Below, one piece after another: positions 53,156-61,244 of a DNA stretch of 64,000 nt (position 1 is its first letter; each line of letters starts with the position of its first letter). This stretch comes from DASUPK01 sp963797265 (GTDB lineage Bacteria > Actinomycetota > Thermoleophilia > Solirubrobacterales > 70-9), in contig CAWCOY010000003.1 in assembly GCA_963797265.1 (NCBI GenBank), forward strand, positions 992,001 to 1,056,000, read 5' to 3'. Position numbers and translations under genes: made by a program. The notes under the pieces were generated by a model. The model worked only from the letters and a program-made list of their open reading frames with translations. It ran no database searches and was not told the DNA's origin.

Positions 53156-54627
53156 TCGCCTCGGACAGCCGAGCCCCGGGATCGAAGCGCCGCGCAGTCG
53201 GCCTCGCCGCCATGGCGGCGGCGGGGTCGGCCGCCGCGCTCCTCTTCCCGGACGCCGCCTCGGCCCACGCCCTCGTCGGCCGCAAGGACCTGCCGGTGCC
53301 GGCCTGGCTCTTCGCCTGGGGCGCCTCGCTCGTCCTGATCATCTCCTTCGCCCTGCTCTCGGTTGCCTGGACACAGGCGCGGCTGCAGAGGGAGGAGTGG
53401 CGACCGGTCCCGCGGTGGCTCTCGCGTGCGGTGCTCAATCCCGGGCTCGAGGTGCTCTGCGGAGCGATTGGGGTCGGCCTGCTCGTACTGGTGCTCTACG
53501 CGGGGTTCCGCGGGAACGAGGACCCGACTCAGAACTTCTCGATCACGTTCGTCTTCTACACGTTCTGGCTGGGTCTGGTCCTGATCAGCGTCCTGCTCGG
53601 AGACGTCTTCAGGGCGTTCAACCCGTGGCGGGCACTCGGCCGCCTGGTCTCCGGCGGCTTCCGGCTGATCGCCGGCCAGTCGGCGCCGACGCCGTTCTCA
53701 TACCCGGAGCGTTTCGGGCGCTGGCCGGCCGTCCTCGGTGTTCTGCTCTTCGTCTGGCTCGAGCTGATCGCTGGTGGCGGCGCCTCTCCCTCGCCGCACA
53801 ACATCGCCGTCGCGACCGTCATCTACAGCGCCGTGACCTTCGCCTGCATGGCGCTCTTCGGGGTGGAGGGATGGATCGGCCGGGGGGAGGCCTTCAGCGC
53901 CTACTTCGGCATGTTCGCTCGGCTCGGGCCTTTCGAGGCGAGGGGTCGCGAGCTGGGCACTCGGAAGTTCCTGACGGGAGCGCCCCAGTGGGCCGCGGTG
54001 CCGGGCGCCGCCGCGCTCGTGCTCGCCTCGATCGCGGTGACCAGCTTCGACGGCGCCCAGGAGGGAGCTCTCTCCGGCGCGATCAGATGGACCTTCGAGC
54101 GCTCCAGCGACATCGGCTTCAGCCTGCCCAACTCATTCCGCGTCGCGAACACCATCTGGCTGCTCATCGTCTTCGCCGGTGTCTCGCTGCTCTACTGGCT
54201 CGGCGTACAGGGCATGCACACCGTTCGCGGCTCGCCTCCGGTCAAGCAGCTGGCCCGCTCCTTCGCCCACACCCTGATCCCGATCGCGCTCGCCTACCTG
54301 GTGGCGCACTACTTCAGCGCCTTCCTCTACCAGGAGCAGGCGCAGTTCACCTACCTACTCTCCGACCCGCTCGGGCACGGCTCCGACCTGTTCGGTACGG
54401 CAGGCGGCGGGATCAACTACGGGATCGTCGGCTCGAACACCGTCTGGTACGTGCAGGTCGCCGCCCTGGTGATCGGCCACGTCACGGCTCTCACCCTGGC
54501 CCACGACCGGGCGCTCGGGGTGTACGACAACGTCCGCAACGCCTCCCGCTCGCAGTACTTCATGCTGGCGGTGATGGTGGGCTTCACCTGCTTCGGGCTC
54601 TTCCTGCTCTCGCAGGCGAACGGGTAA
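53152..54627 (+). CDS. Polytopic membrane protein, about 10-11 helices
   Basis: 491 aa from GTG 53152. An N-terminal hydrophobic segment ending AASAHA resembles a signal peptide and leaves a mature N-terminus starting near HALVGRKDLP. About ten helices follow (for example WLFAWGASLVLIISFALLSV, FWLGLVLISVLLGDVFRAFN, AAALVLASIAVTSFDGAQEG, VAALVIGHVTALTLAHDRAL). Similar actinobacterial proteins are often labelled fenitrothion hydrolase by database transfer; nothing in the sequence supports that chemistry. His, Trp and Asp residues near helix ends (AHYFSAF, IGHVTALTLAHD) could bind metal. Coupling with the cupredoxin suggests copper handling or electron transfer. Confidence 0.7.
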   Translation: MIASDSRAPGSKRRAVGLAAMAAAGSAAALLFPDAASAHALVGRKDLPVPAWLFAWGASLVLIISFALLSVAWTQARLQREEWRPVPRWLSRAVLNPGLEVLCGAIGVGLLVLVLYAGFRGNEDPTQNFSITFVFYTFWLGLVLISVLLGDVFRAFNPWRALGRLVSGGFRLIAGQSAPTPFSYPERFGRWPAVLGVLLFVWLELIAGGGASPSPHNIAVATVIYSAVTFACMALFGVEGWIGRGEAFSAYFGMFARLGPFEARGRELGTRKFLTGAPQWAAVPGAAALVLASIAVTSFDGAQEGALSGAIRWTFERSSDIGFSLPNSFRVANTIWLLIVFAGVSLLYWLGVQGMHTVRGSPPVKQLARSFAHTLIPIALAYLVAHYFSAFLYQEQAQFTYLLSDPLGHGSDLFGTAGGGINYGIVGSNTVWYVQVAALVIGHVTALTLAHDRALGVYDNVRNASRSQYFMLAVMVGFTCFGLFLLSQANG

Positions 54628-54697
54628 CCACGCTTTGATCCGGCTGACGTACCCGTACGCAGTCCGTTTGCGTGCAGGCTGGCAAACTCGGTCCACA

Positions 54698-54853
54698 ATG
54701 AGCGCGGTACCGCTATTGGCGCACGTCGGGCACTGGTACCTGTGGGTTCCCTACGTGATCCCGGTGGTGATCGTGCTCGGTGCCTCCTTACGTGCCTTCA
54801 GGCAGCAGCGACGCGAGGACCGCGCCGAGCAGGCTGGGAAGGCCCACCGGTGA
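54698..54853 (+). CDS. Small single-pass membrane protein
   Basis: 51 aa from ATG 54698, with one membrane segment (WYLWVPYVIPVVIVLGASLR, residues 13-32) and a basic, charged tail (RAFRQQRREDRAEQAGK). It lies 70 bp after the large membrane protein gene on the same strand. Short single-helix proteins of this kind often accompany membrane complexes; function unknown. Confidence 0.55.
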   Translation: MSAVPLLAHVGHWYLWVPYVIPVVIVLGASLRAFRQQRREDRAEQAGKAHR

Positions 54854-54874
54854 CCGCCGGTCGCCGCCGAGCGG

Positions 54875-55099
54875 TCAGCGCGCCTGCGGGTGTTCGACCG
54901 GCGGGGGTGCGGGGTCGTGGTGCGCGGGGGCCGAAGACCCCTTCAGCGCGACGGTGGATCCCAGCGTCGCGGCGACGAAAATGCCGGCTGTCGCGGCCTT
55001 GATCCGCCGCTCGGTCAGCCAGCTCTGATGCTGGGCGTGAAGCCATGATCTGGCTCCGCTCGCGCCTGCCATAGCTGCCATGGCACATGCCGCACACAT
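54875..55099 (-). CDS. Small membrane protein with N-terminal CxxC
   Basis: 74 aa from ATG 55099 (MCAACAMAAMAGASGARSW). A CxxC pair at residues 2-5 precedes a helix-rich stretch and one hydrophobic segment (AATAGIFVAATLGSTVAL). The tail is Pro/His-rich (APAHHDPAPPP) and could bind metal. It lies 23 bp downstream of the Fur-type regulator gene and ends the zinc operon. The N-terminal pattern recurs in other actinobacterial small proteins as far as I recall; function unknown. Confidence 0.5.
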   Translation of the reverse strand: MCAACAMAAMAGASGARSWLHAQHQSWLTERRIKAATAGIFVAATLGSTVALKGSSAPAHHDPAPPPVEHPQAR

Positions 55100-55122
55100 G
55101 AACCGAACGGTACCGCCGCGAC

Positions 55123-55560
55123 CTAAACGGATCGAGCCCCACAGCTCGCACACTCGCCGCGCAGCGTGACCTCGTGGCTGGAGACGTTGAAGTCGGGCCG
55201 CTTGGTCAGCGCCAGGATGGCCTGCTCAAGCTGGTCGTCCTCGAAAGCGACGACGCGACCGCAGTGCTCGCAGACGATGTGGTGGTGATGCTGGCCGCTC
55301 GGATCGACCCGCTCGAAGCCAGTCGCGTCGCCCTTGACGTCGACTCGCTGGATCAGGCCGAGGCTCTCGAGCTGCTCGAGCGCGCGGTAGACGGTGGCCC
55401 GCCCGACCCCAGGGAGCCGGTTGTCGATCTCGAGGGCCGTCAGGGCACAGTCTTCCTCGCCGAGGAGCTCGACGACCTGGCGCCTGCCGCCACCGCTGCG
55501 AAAGCCGGCCTCGGAGAGAGCGCTGAGCGCGCGTTCGGTCCACTTGCCGACATCGGTCAT
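55123..55560 (-). CDS. zur: Fur-family regulator, probably Zur
   Basis: 145 aa from ATG 55560. The winged helix covers about residues 15-85 (LTALEIDNRLPGVGRATVYR then ALEQLESLGLIQRVD). The dimer domain has SGQHHHHIVCEHCGRVVAFE and the C-terminal CASCGARSV, so both CxxC pairs of the structural zinc site are present. Its ATG overlaps the permease stop (ATGA). Residence in a zinc ABC operon argues for Zur rather than Fur, an inference from context. It would repress the operon when zinc is plentiful. Confidence 0.85.
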   Translation of the reverse strand: MTDVGKWTERALSALSEAGFRSGGGRRQVVELLGEEDCALTALEIDNRLPGVGRATVYRALEQLESLGLIQRVDVKGDATGFERVDPSGQHHHHIVCEHCGRVVAFEDDQLEQAILALTKRPDFNVSSHEVTLRGECASCGARSV

Positions 55561-56417
55561 CGGGCGACCTCCGGTCCCGGCCCGGAGAGGGCAAGCCGGT
55601 CGAGCAGCGAGCGCGTTTCCGCGACGGCGAGAGCCGCAAGGTAGGCCGCGACGACACAGGCGGCGATCGATGCGCCCGCCGCGATCCCGGCGTAGTAGGA
55701 GAGGTAGAGGCCGACCACCCCGGCGCCGATGCCGATCAGCGAGGCGGCGACCATCATCGACGTGATGCGGTGCGTGAAGATGCGCGCCGTAGCGGCCGGT
55801 CCGACCAGTGCCGCGACCGCGAGCAGGGTGCCGAGGCCCTGGGCGGCGACGAGTACGGCCGCCGCCAGCAGGACGAGGACAGCGGCGTCGGCGAGGGCGG
55901 GGGAGGGGCCTATCGAGCGGGCGGTGGTCCGATCGAACGCAACCGCGAGCAGGCGCCAGTGGAGCGCCACCAGGCTGATCAGCACCGCCCCGGCCAGGAT
56001 CCCGGAGAGCCAGAGATCGGAGTTGGAGGGGGCGAGGATGTCGCCGAAGAGCAGGCTCTGGATTCCGGGCGGGGAGTCGGGGGAGAGGGCGAGAAGGGCG
56101 CCGAGCCCGAAGAACGCGGTGACCACCACCGCGACCGCGGTGTCGCGGCCGATGCCCGGGACACGACCGATCAGCGCGATTGCCAGGGCCGCGATGGCGA
56201 TGCCGGGGATGCCCCCGGCGAGGAGAGGGATCCCGGCGAGGGCGGCGACAACCAGCCCAGGGAACAACGCGTGGGAGAGGGACTCGGCCGCGTACGAGAC
56301 TCCGTAGAAGACCACCCAACAGCCGAGCGCGCCGCTGGCGAGCGAGATCAGGGCGACCTCGAGCAGGGCGCGACGGATGAACTCCTGGCCGAGCGGGTCT
56401 GTGACGAATTCGATCAT
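55557..56417 (-). CDS. znuB: Metal ABC transporter permease (ZnuB-like)
   Basis: 286 aa with about eight helices: LGCWVVFYGVSYAAESLSHA (early family motif), AVAVVVTAFFGLGALLALS, GIQSLLFGDILAPSNSDLWL and LLAVAALVGPAATARIFTHR. These are the features of ABC-3 permeases for zinc or manganese. The start overlaps the ATPase stop by one base (TGATG). It is the second permease of the operon; the first is fused to the binding protein (57157-58917), so the two may form a heterodimer. Confidence 0.92.
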   Translation of the reverse strand: MIEFVTDPLGQEFIRRALLEVALISLASGALGCWVVFYGVSYAAESLSHALFPGLVVAALAGIPLLAGGIPGIAIAALAIALIGRVPGIGRDTAVAVVVTAFFGLGALLALSPDSPPGIQSLLFGDILAPSNSDLWLSGILAGAVLISLVALHWRLLAVAFDRTTARSIGPSPALADAAVLVLLAAAVLVAAQGLGTLLAVAALVGPAATARIFTHRITSMMVAASLIGIGAGVVGLYLSYYAGIAAGASIAACVVAAYLAALAVAETRSLLDRLALSGPGPEVAR

Positions 56418-57160
56418 CAGTGATGGTGGGCGGGGAGCACCCCGACGTGGTCGGAGCCTGGGATCTCGATGATCGCCCCGGCGTAGGTCGCCTCGAGCAC
56501 CTCGCGGTCGAGCACCTCGTCAGGCTGGCCGAAGGCGATCTGGCGGTGGTTCAGGCAAAGCACGGCGTCCCAGCGCCTCGCCTGCCTGAGGTCGTGCGTC
56601 GCGATCACGATCCCGCGCCCCTCGCCCGCCAGCTCCGCGATCAGCGACTCGAGGCTGCTCGCCGCCGGCACGTCCAGGCCCGAGAAGGGCTCGTCCAGTA
56701 GGAGCAGCTCGGCGTCCTGCACCAGGCCGCGGGCGATCAAAACCCGCTGGCGCTGGCCGCCGGAGAGATCGCCGAAGGTGTCATCGGCCCTTCCCGCGAC
56801 GCCCACCCGCTCGAGAGCCTCGCGCGCCAACTCGCGGTCGACGCCTCCGGGCCGCTTCCACCACGGCAAGCGGGGAAGCGCTCCCATCAACGCCACGTCG
56901 AACGCCGAAACCGGGAAGTCGAGGCGGGAGCGCTCGGTCTGCGGGACGGTGGCGGCTCGCCCGTTGATCTGCACGGTCCCGCGCATCGGCCGCAGTTCGC
57001 CGAGCAGCACGCGCAGCAGGGTCGTCTTGCCGCCACCGTTCGGACCGAGCAGCGCGATCCGCTGGCCTGCCTCGACGTCAAACGTGACGTCCTCAATCGC
57101 AGGCAGGCGACCGTAGCCGGCGGCGAGTCCTTCGGTAGTGGCGAGTGCGCCATTTGTCAC
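56417..57160 (-). CDS. znuC: Metal ABC transporter ATPase (ZnuC-like)
   Basis: 247 aa from GTG 57160 in a GTGA overlap. Walker A is LLGPNGGGKTTLLRVLLG, the signature DLSGGQRQRVLIARGLVQ, Walker B LLLLDEPFSGLD and the H-loop VIATHDLRQARRWDAV. It ends with the His-rich LPAHHH. It powers zinc import through the two permease units encoded on either side. Confidence 0.93.
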   Translation of the reverse strand: MTNGALATTEGLAAGYGRLPAIEDVTFDVEAGQRIALLGPNGGGKTTLLRVLLGELRPMRGTVQINGRAATVPQTERSRLDFPVSAFDVALMGALPRLPWWKRPGGVDRELAREALERVGVAGRADDTFGDLSGGQRQRVLIARGLVQDAELLLLDEPFSGLDVPAASSLESLIAELAGEGRGIVIATHDLRQARRWDAVLCLNHRQIAFGQPDEVLDREVLEATYAGAIIEIPGSDHVGVLPAHHH

Positions 57161-58917
57161 TGCTTCGACTCCAGTATCAGGAGGGACTGGCATGCCTTGG
57201 CTCGCCCGGTGAAGCCCTCGAGCATCGCGTCGGCGTTGGCCAGTTCCATCCCAACGTAGGTCGAACCCTTCGAGTCCTCGGGTCCGAGCGTGTCGCCGTA
57301 GAGCGTGTGGTCGGCGGTCGCACCCGTCTGCGAAGCGATTGTCTCGGCCAGCTTCGGGCTCAAAGAGCTCTCCGGAAAGATCGCTTTCACGTGCTCTGAG
57401 CGAACAAGGTTCGCGAGGTCGCTGAGGTCCTGGGCGTTCGGCTGCGCCTGGGTCGTTTGCGATGGGATGACGGCGCCGACCACCCGGACGCCGTAGCGGT
57501 TGGCGAAGTAGCCGAAGGCGTCGTGGTCGGTGACCAGCTTCCGATCTTGAGCAGGCACTGAGGCCATGCATTGCTGGATCCCGGAGTCGAGGACTGTCAG
57601 CACCTTCTCGTAGGCGGCCGCGTTGCCCTCATAGGCAACCTTGTGATCCGGGTCGACGGCCGAGAGCTGAGTCGCGATCTCCCGCACGGCCGCCTCGGCG
57701 TTCCGCGGGTCGTGCCACCAATGCGGGTCGTACTGCGAGGCCTCGGGTCCGCTCGACTCGCCGGGCAGCTTCACCGGGACGCTCGCGCCAAGGTCAACCA
57801 CCTTCGCATCCGAGCCCGAGTCGTCGACGACCTTGCCCATCCACGCGTCGAGGTTGTCCCCGTTCTCGAAGACGATCTTGGCGTCCGCCGTGGTGGTGAC
57901 ATCGTCTGGCCGCGGCTCGTAGTCGTGCGGATCGGTGTTCGGGGCGAGGATCTGATGGACGTCCACCTTGTCGCCGCCGACCCCGCGTGCGAAGTCCGCA
58001 ATCTGGGTGGTCGTAGCGACCACAGCCACCTTGCCCGAATCCGATCCCGACCCGCCGCAGCCCGCGACCAGCAGAACGGCTCCGACGGCGCCGGTCAGCG
58101 CGAGCCCCCGCGTGCGCGGCCCGATCGCCCGGACGATGCCGGCGAGGGCGAAGACCCCGCCGCTGAGCGTGGCGATCGTCGCGCCGGGCGGGGCGTTGGT
58201 CTTCACCGAGAGCCAGAGCCCGACAGTCCCCTCTGCCGCCGCGAGCACGACGCTCCAGACCTGCCACGTGGTCATCCGGTTCGCGAACAGCCGCACCGTC
58301 GCGGCCGGGGCGACGAAGATCGCGGCGACCAGGAGGGCGCCGATGATCGTCAGCGCGGCGGTGGTCGCGAGCGCGATCAGGGCCAGCAGCACGAGCTCGA
58401 GCCAGCCGGTGGCGCCGGCCGACACGGGTGTGCCGAGTTCGTCGAAGCCGGTGGCGAGCCAGCGGCGGCCGAGAATCACGCTGGCGACCAGTACGACCAC
58501 GGTCGCGACGATCGCCAGCCTGATGTCGGCGGAGTCGGTCAGCAGGAGGCTGCCGAAGAGCAGCTGCTCGACGTTCGACCCGGAATGGAAGACGTCGCTC
58601 GCCAGGATCACCCCGGCCGCGAGGCACCCGACGAGGACGAGCGCGGTCAGGCTGTCATAGCCCGCTCCCCGGCGGCGCGACAGGCCCCAGATGACGGCCG
58701 TGAACAGTGCGGCCACGCCGAACGCTCCCAGCGGAGCGGAGAAACCGAGACCACCGGCCAGCACGAGGCCGGGGAAGGCCGCGGTCCCCACCGCATGGGA
58801 GAAGAACGCGAGGCCGCGCAGGACAACCCAGGTCCCGAGCACCCCGGCGCCGAGCGCCAGGATGAGGACCTCGATCATCCCGCGTTGTACGAAGGGCAGC
58901 TGGAAAGGGTCTAGCAA
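57157..58917 (-). CDS. Metal ABC permease fused to ZnuA-like binding lipoprotein
   Basis: 586 aa from TTG 58917; aagga lies seven bases upstream. Residues 1-265 form an ABC-3 permease (VLRGLAFFSHAVGTAAFPGL, EQLLFGSLLLTDSADIRLAI, LLVAAIFVAPAATVRLFANR). Residues 266-287 resemble a lipoprotein signal with lipobox LLVAGC (Cys 287). Residues 295-586 are a ZnuA/MntC-type binding protein: H331 in DPHDYEPRPDD, H399 and H402 in YDPHWWHDPRN, H465 in VTDHDAFGYF and E516 in IFPESSLSPKLAETIA. The frame is continuous with no stop or overlap at the junction. The protein may work as a fusion or be processed at Cys 287. Confidence 0.87.
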   Translation of the reverse strand: MLDPFQLPFVQRGMIEVLILALGAGVLGTWVVLRGLAFFSHAVGTAAFPGLVLAGGLGFSAPLGAFGVAALFTAVIWGLSRRRGAGYDSLTALVLVGCLAAGVILASDVFHSGSNVEQLLFGSLLLTDSADIRLAIVATVVVLVASVILGRRWLATGFDELGTPVSAGATGWLELVLLALIALATTAALTIIGALLVAAIFVAPAATVRLFANRMTTWQVWSVVLAAAEGTVGLWLSVKTNAPPGATIATLSGGVFALAGIVRAIGPRTRGLALTGAVGAVLLVAGCGGSGSDSGKVAVVATTTQIADFARGVGGDKVDVHQILAPNTDPHDYEPRPDDVTTTADAKIVFENGDNLDAWMGKVVDDSGSDAKVVDLGASVPVKLPGESSGPEASQYDPHWWHDPRNAEAAVREIATQLSAVDPDHKVAYEGNAAAYEKVLTVLDSGIQQCMASVPAQDRKLVTDHDAFGYFANRYGVRVVGAVIPSQTTQAQPNAQDLSDLANLVRSEHVKAIFPESSLSPKLAETIASQTGATADHTLYGDTLGPEDSKGSTYVGMELANADAMLEGFTGRAKACQSLLILESKQ

Positions 58918-58944
58918 TCTGTCCTTTCCGAGCTGCCCAAGCGG

Positions 58945-59148
58945 TTACTCCACGGGGGCGTCCAGCGCGTCCCAGTCCTCCTTGCTGGCGAACTTCGTGA
59001 GCTTCGTCCCCTCGTTGACCGCCTTGAACGCGTAGCGGACCTGGGTCTTGCCGTCCTTGCCCTGGCGCTCATAGGTGGTCTTGGTGACATCGGACTCGGG
59101 AATCTGAACCTTCTCGCGCTTCTTGACGTCGTAGAACTCGATCGGCAT
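58945..59148 (-). CDS. Conserved small protein heading the zinc operon
   Basis: 67 aa from ATG 59148, with Shine-Dalgarno gagaggag eight bases upstream. The sequence MPIEFYDVKKREKVQIPESD then TTYERQGKDGKTQVRYAFKA is soluble, charged and without cysteine. I recognise it only as an uncharacterised actinobacterial type. It lies 27 bp upstream of the permease-binding protein fusion and directly behind the Zur-like box, so it is probably the first gene of the zinc-regulated operon. Confidence 0.7.
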   Translation of the reverse strand: MPIEFYDVKKREKVQIPESDVTKTTYERQGKDGKTQVRYAFKAVNEGTKLTKFASKEDWDALDAPVE

Positions 59149-59168
59149 TACGAGGCTCCTCTCGGTGA

Positions 59169-59189
59169 TGATAATGAGATTCGATCTTA
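59169..59189 (-). promoter_or_regulatory. Zur-like operator
   Basis: An AT-rich island, TGATAATGAGATTCGATCTTA on the plus strand, lies 21-41 bp upstream of ATG 59148. The left arm TGATAATGA fits the Zur/Fur half-site (TGATAATGATTATCA-type); the right arm is degenerate. A Fur-family gene in the downstream operon makes autoregulation plausible. Confidence 0.5.
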
Positions 59190-59289
59190 TTTGTAGCCTG
59201 GGTGCATCGCGACTGCAGGCAGAGGATTCCCGGCCCGTCGGACGTTCACGCAGAGATCGTGCCTTACGACACTAAGTCGGCGACGCCCG

Positions 59290-59913
59290 CTAGTCGCCCG
59301 TGCGCAGCGCGCGGTCCATCTCATCCGCGAGCCGCTGGTTCTCGTACGGGCCTGGACGGCGCAGAGCCTCGAGGACTTGCGCTCGGCTACGGTCGTCCTT
59401 GTCTTGACTCATCTTCATCTTGCAGATGAATCTCGTGATCGGTATCCGCAGGCCGACGGTGCCACGGGACAACCGCTCACCGATCTCAGGGTCGAGATAC
59501 GCCGGCTTCTCCGCGTATCGCTCGAAGTGCTCGACCAGACGGGTCAGAACAGCCAGGTTCATGGGCGGCTCGAGGATCTCGGGAACGCCGTAGCAGTGCG
59601 CGACGCTGAAGTTCCAAGTCGGAACGCGCGTCGCCTGCTCGCTGTACCAGCTCGGCGAGATGTAGCCGTGAGTTCCGGCCACGATCAGGAGCACCTCGGA
59701 GTCTCCGAGGTCATGGATTCGCTCGTCTGGCCTGCCTACATGCGTGACGACCGTCAGTTGCCCGGGTGCCGCCGGATCGTCCAGCAGCACCGGATAGTGA
59801 GACGCGACCAGCTCCTCACCGCTGTGACTGACGATTGTGGCCCAAGGATTCTCGGCAATCAGCCGGCGTACTACCGCCGCGTCAGTGACTGCATGCTTCG
59901 GGTTGTGGCGCAC
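59290..59913 (-). CDS. PaiB-like FMN-binding protein
   Basis: 207 aa from GTG 59913. It matches the PaiB family of FMN-binding split-barrel proteins: HNPKHAVTDAAVVRRLIAEN, WATIVSHSGEELVASHYPVL, YISPSWYSEQATRVPTWNFS and VAHCYGVPEILEP. PaiB was named a negative regulator in Bacillus. The WYSEQATRVPTWNF box is the flavin-site motif. A longer frame upstream is the shadow of sufD. It lies 26 bp downstream of sufD on the same strand, where sufC or sufS would often be. Confidence 0.88.
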   Translation of the reverse strand: MRHNPKHAVTDAAVVRRLIAENPWATIVSHSGEELVASHYPVLLDDPAAPGQLTVVTHVGRPDERIHDLGDSEVLLIVAGTHGYISPSWYSEQATRVPTWNFSVAHCYGVPEILEPPMNLAVLTRLVEHFERYAEKPAYLDPEIGERLSRGTVGLRIPITRFICKMKMSQDKDDRSRAQVLEALRRPGPYENQRLADEMDRALRTGD

Positions 59914-59939
59914 GGCCGCCGAGCGTAGCGCCGACGCCG

Positions 59940-61244
59940 CTACGCGGGCTGAACCTGGCGCTCGCCCAGGATCTCGCCGAGGCGGCGCTCCAGCGCCACC
60001 GAAACCGCAGCCCGCACGGGGCCGGGCTCGAGCCGCTCGACCAGCGCCTCGAGGAAGCCCTCGATCACGAGCCGCTTGGCCTCCTCGATCGGGAGGCCGT
60101 GAGAGCGCAGGTAGTGGAGCTGCTCGGGATCGATCTGGGCGACGGCGGCGGCGTGGGTGCAGCGCACGTCGTTGGCCTCGATCTCCAGGCCGGGGATCGC
60201 GTCGGCGTGGGCCGACTTGGAGAGCAGCAGGTTGCGGCTCTCCTGGAAGGCGTCGGTCTGCTGGGCGCCTGGGTCGACGCGGATCATTCCCCGCCAGACT
60301 GCGGTCGCCGACTCCTCGAGCACCCCGCGGAAGGCGAGGTCGGACGTGGTGTGCGGGGCGGCGTGCTCCTGGGTCGTGTCGAAATCGAGGTGCTGGCTGC
60401 CGTTGCCCGCGTACGCGCCGGTCACCCTGGCGCTCGAGCCCTGGCCCGCGAGGCGGGTCTCCATCCTGACCTTGCCGCGGGAGGAACCGAAACCGAGGGC
60501 GACCCAGTCGAGGCTCGCGTCGCGCTCGACCTCGGCGCGCTGCGTGGCGAAGACCCAGCTCTGCTTGCCCAGGCCCTGCGCGGTGACGTAGCGCAGATTC
60601 GCACCCGGGCCCACCCAGACCTCCGTCACCGTATTGAACAGCCCGGCGCGCTCGTGGTCGGTGGCGAGCCACTGCTCCCAGACCTCCGCCTCGGCGCCTT
60701 CCTCGATCACGATCAGAGTGCGGAAACCCAGGGCGGCGTGGTCGGCGTCGTGGACCGCGGCGATCTGCGCCGGGGCCTCGAGGCGCTGGCCGGCGGGCAC
60801 GTAGACGAACGCGCCGCCCCGCCAGGCTGCGTCGTTGCGTGCGACGAACGGATCGTCCGAGGCGACCAACGAACCGAGCCGCTCCTTGACGAGCTCGGGG
60901 TAGAGCTCGGCCGCGGCGGCCAGCGAGGTCACGACCGGCTCGGTCGGGATCGGCCCGGAGACGGCCGGTGCGGCCCCGTCGAGCATGGTCGCGTCGATCT
61001 GCACCACCTTGGGCGCGTCCTCGGGCGGGTTGAGGACTGCATCGGCCTGCTCGCGGACCGCCGGGTCCGCCTCCACTGGAACCGTGAAGTCCGCCTCGAT
61101 CAGCTCGGTGAGGTCGGTGAACTCCCAGCCCTTGGTCTTCTGGCCCGGCAGGCCGAGCTCGGTCGCAAGAGCGGCGCCGTCGCGGCGCCGCTCGGTCAAC
61201 CAGTCGGGCTCGGCGGTCGCCGCCGCGGAGGCGGACTCAGCCAA
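59940..61244 (-). CDS. sufD: Fe-S cluster assembly protein SufD
   Basis: 434 aa. The N-terminal helical part (PDWLTERRRDGAALATELGL) leads into the beta-helix core: FVYVPAGQRLEAPAQI, FRTLIVIEEGAEAEVWEQWL, RGMIRVDPGAQQTDAFQESR and NLLLSKSAHADAIPGLEIEA. The conserved C-terminal block is NDVRCTHAAAVAQIDPEQLH, with the histidine used at the SufB-SufD interface. The ATG overlaps the sufB stop by eight bases. Confidence 0.95.
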   Translation of the reverse strand: MAESASAAATAEPDWLTERRRDGAALATELGLPGQKTKGWEFTDLTELIEADFTVPVEADPAVREQADAVLNPPEDAPKVVQIDATMLDGAAPAVSGPIPTEPVVTSLAAAAELYPELVKERLGSLVASDDPFVARNDAAWRGGAFVYVPAGQRLEAPAQIAAVHDADHAALGFRTLIVIEEGAEAEVWEQWLATDHERAGLFNTVTEVWVGPGANLRYVTAQGLGKQSWVFATQRAEVERDASLDWVALGFGSSRGKVRMETRLAGQGSSARVTGAYAGNGSQHLDFDTTQEHAAPHTTSDLAFRGVLEESATAVWRGMIRVDPGAQQTDAFQESRNLLLSKSAHADAIPGLEIEANDVRCTHAAAVAQIDPEQLHYLRSHGLPIEEAKRLVIEGFLEALVERLEPGPVRAAVSVALERRLGEILGERQVQPA

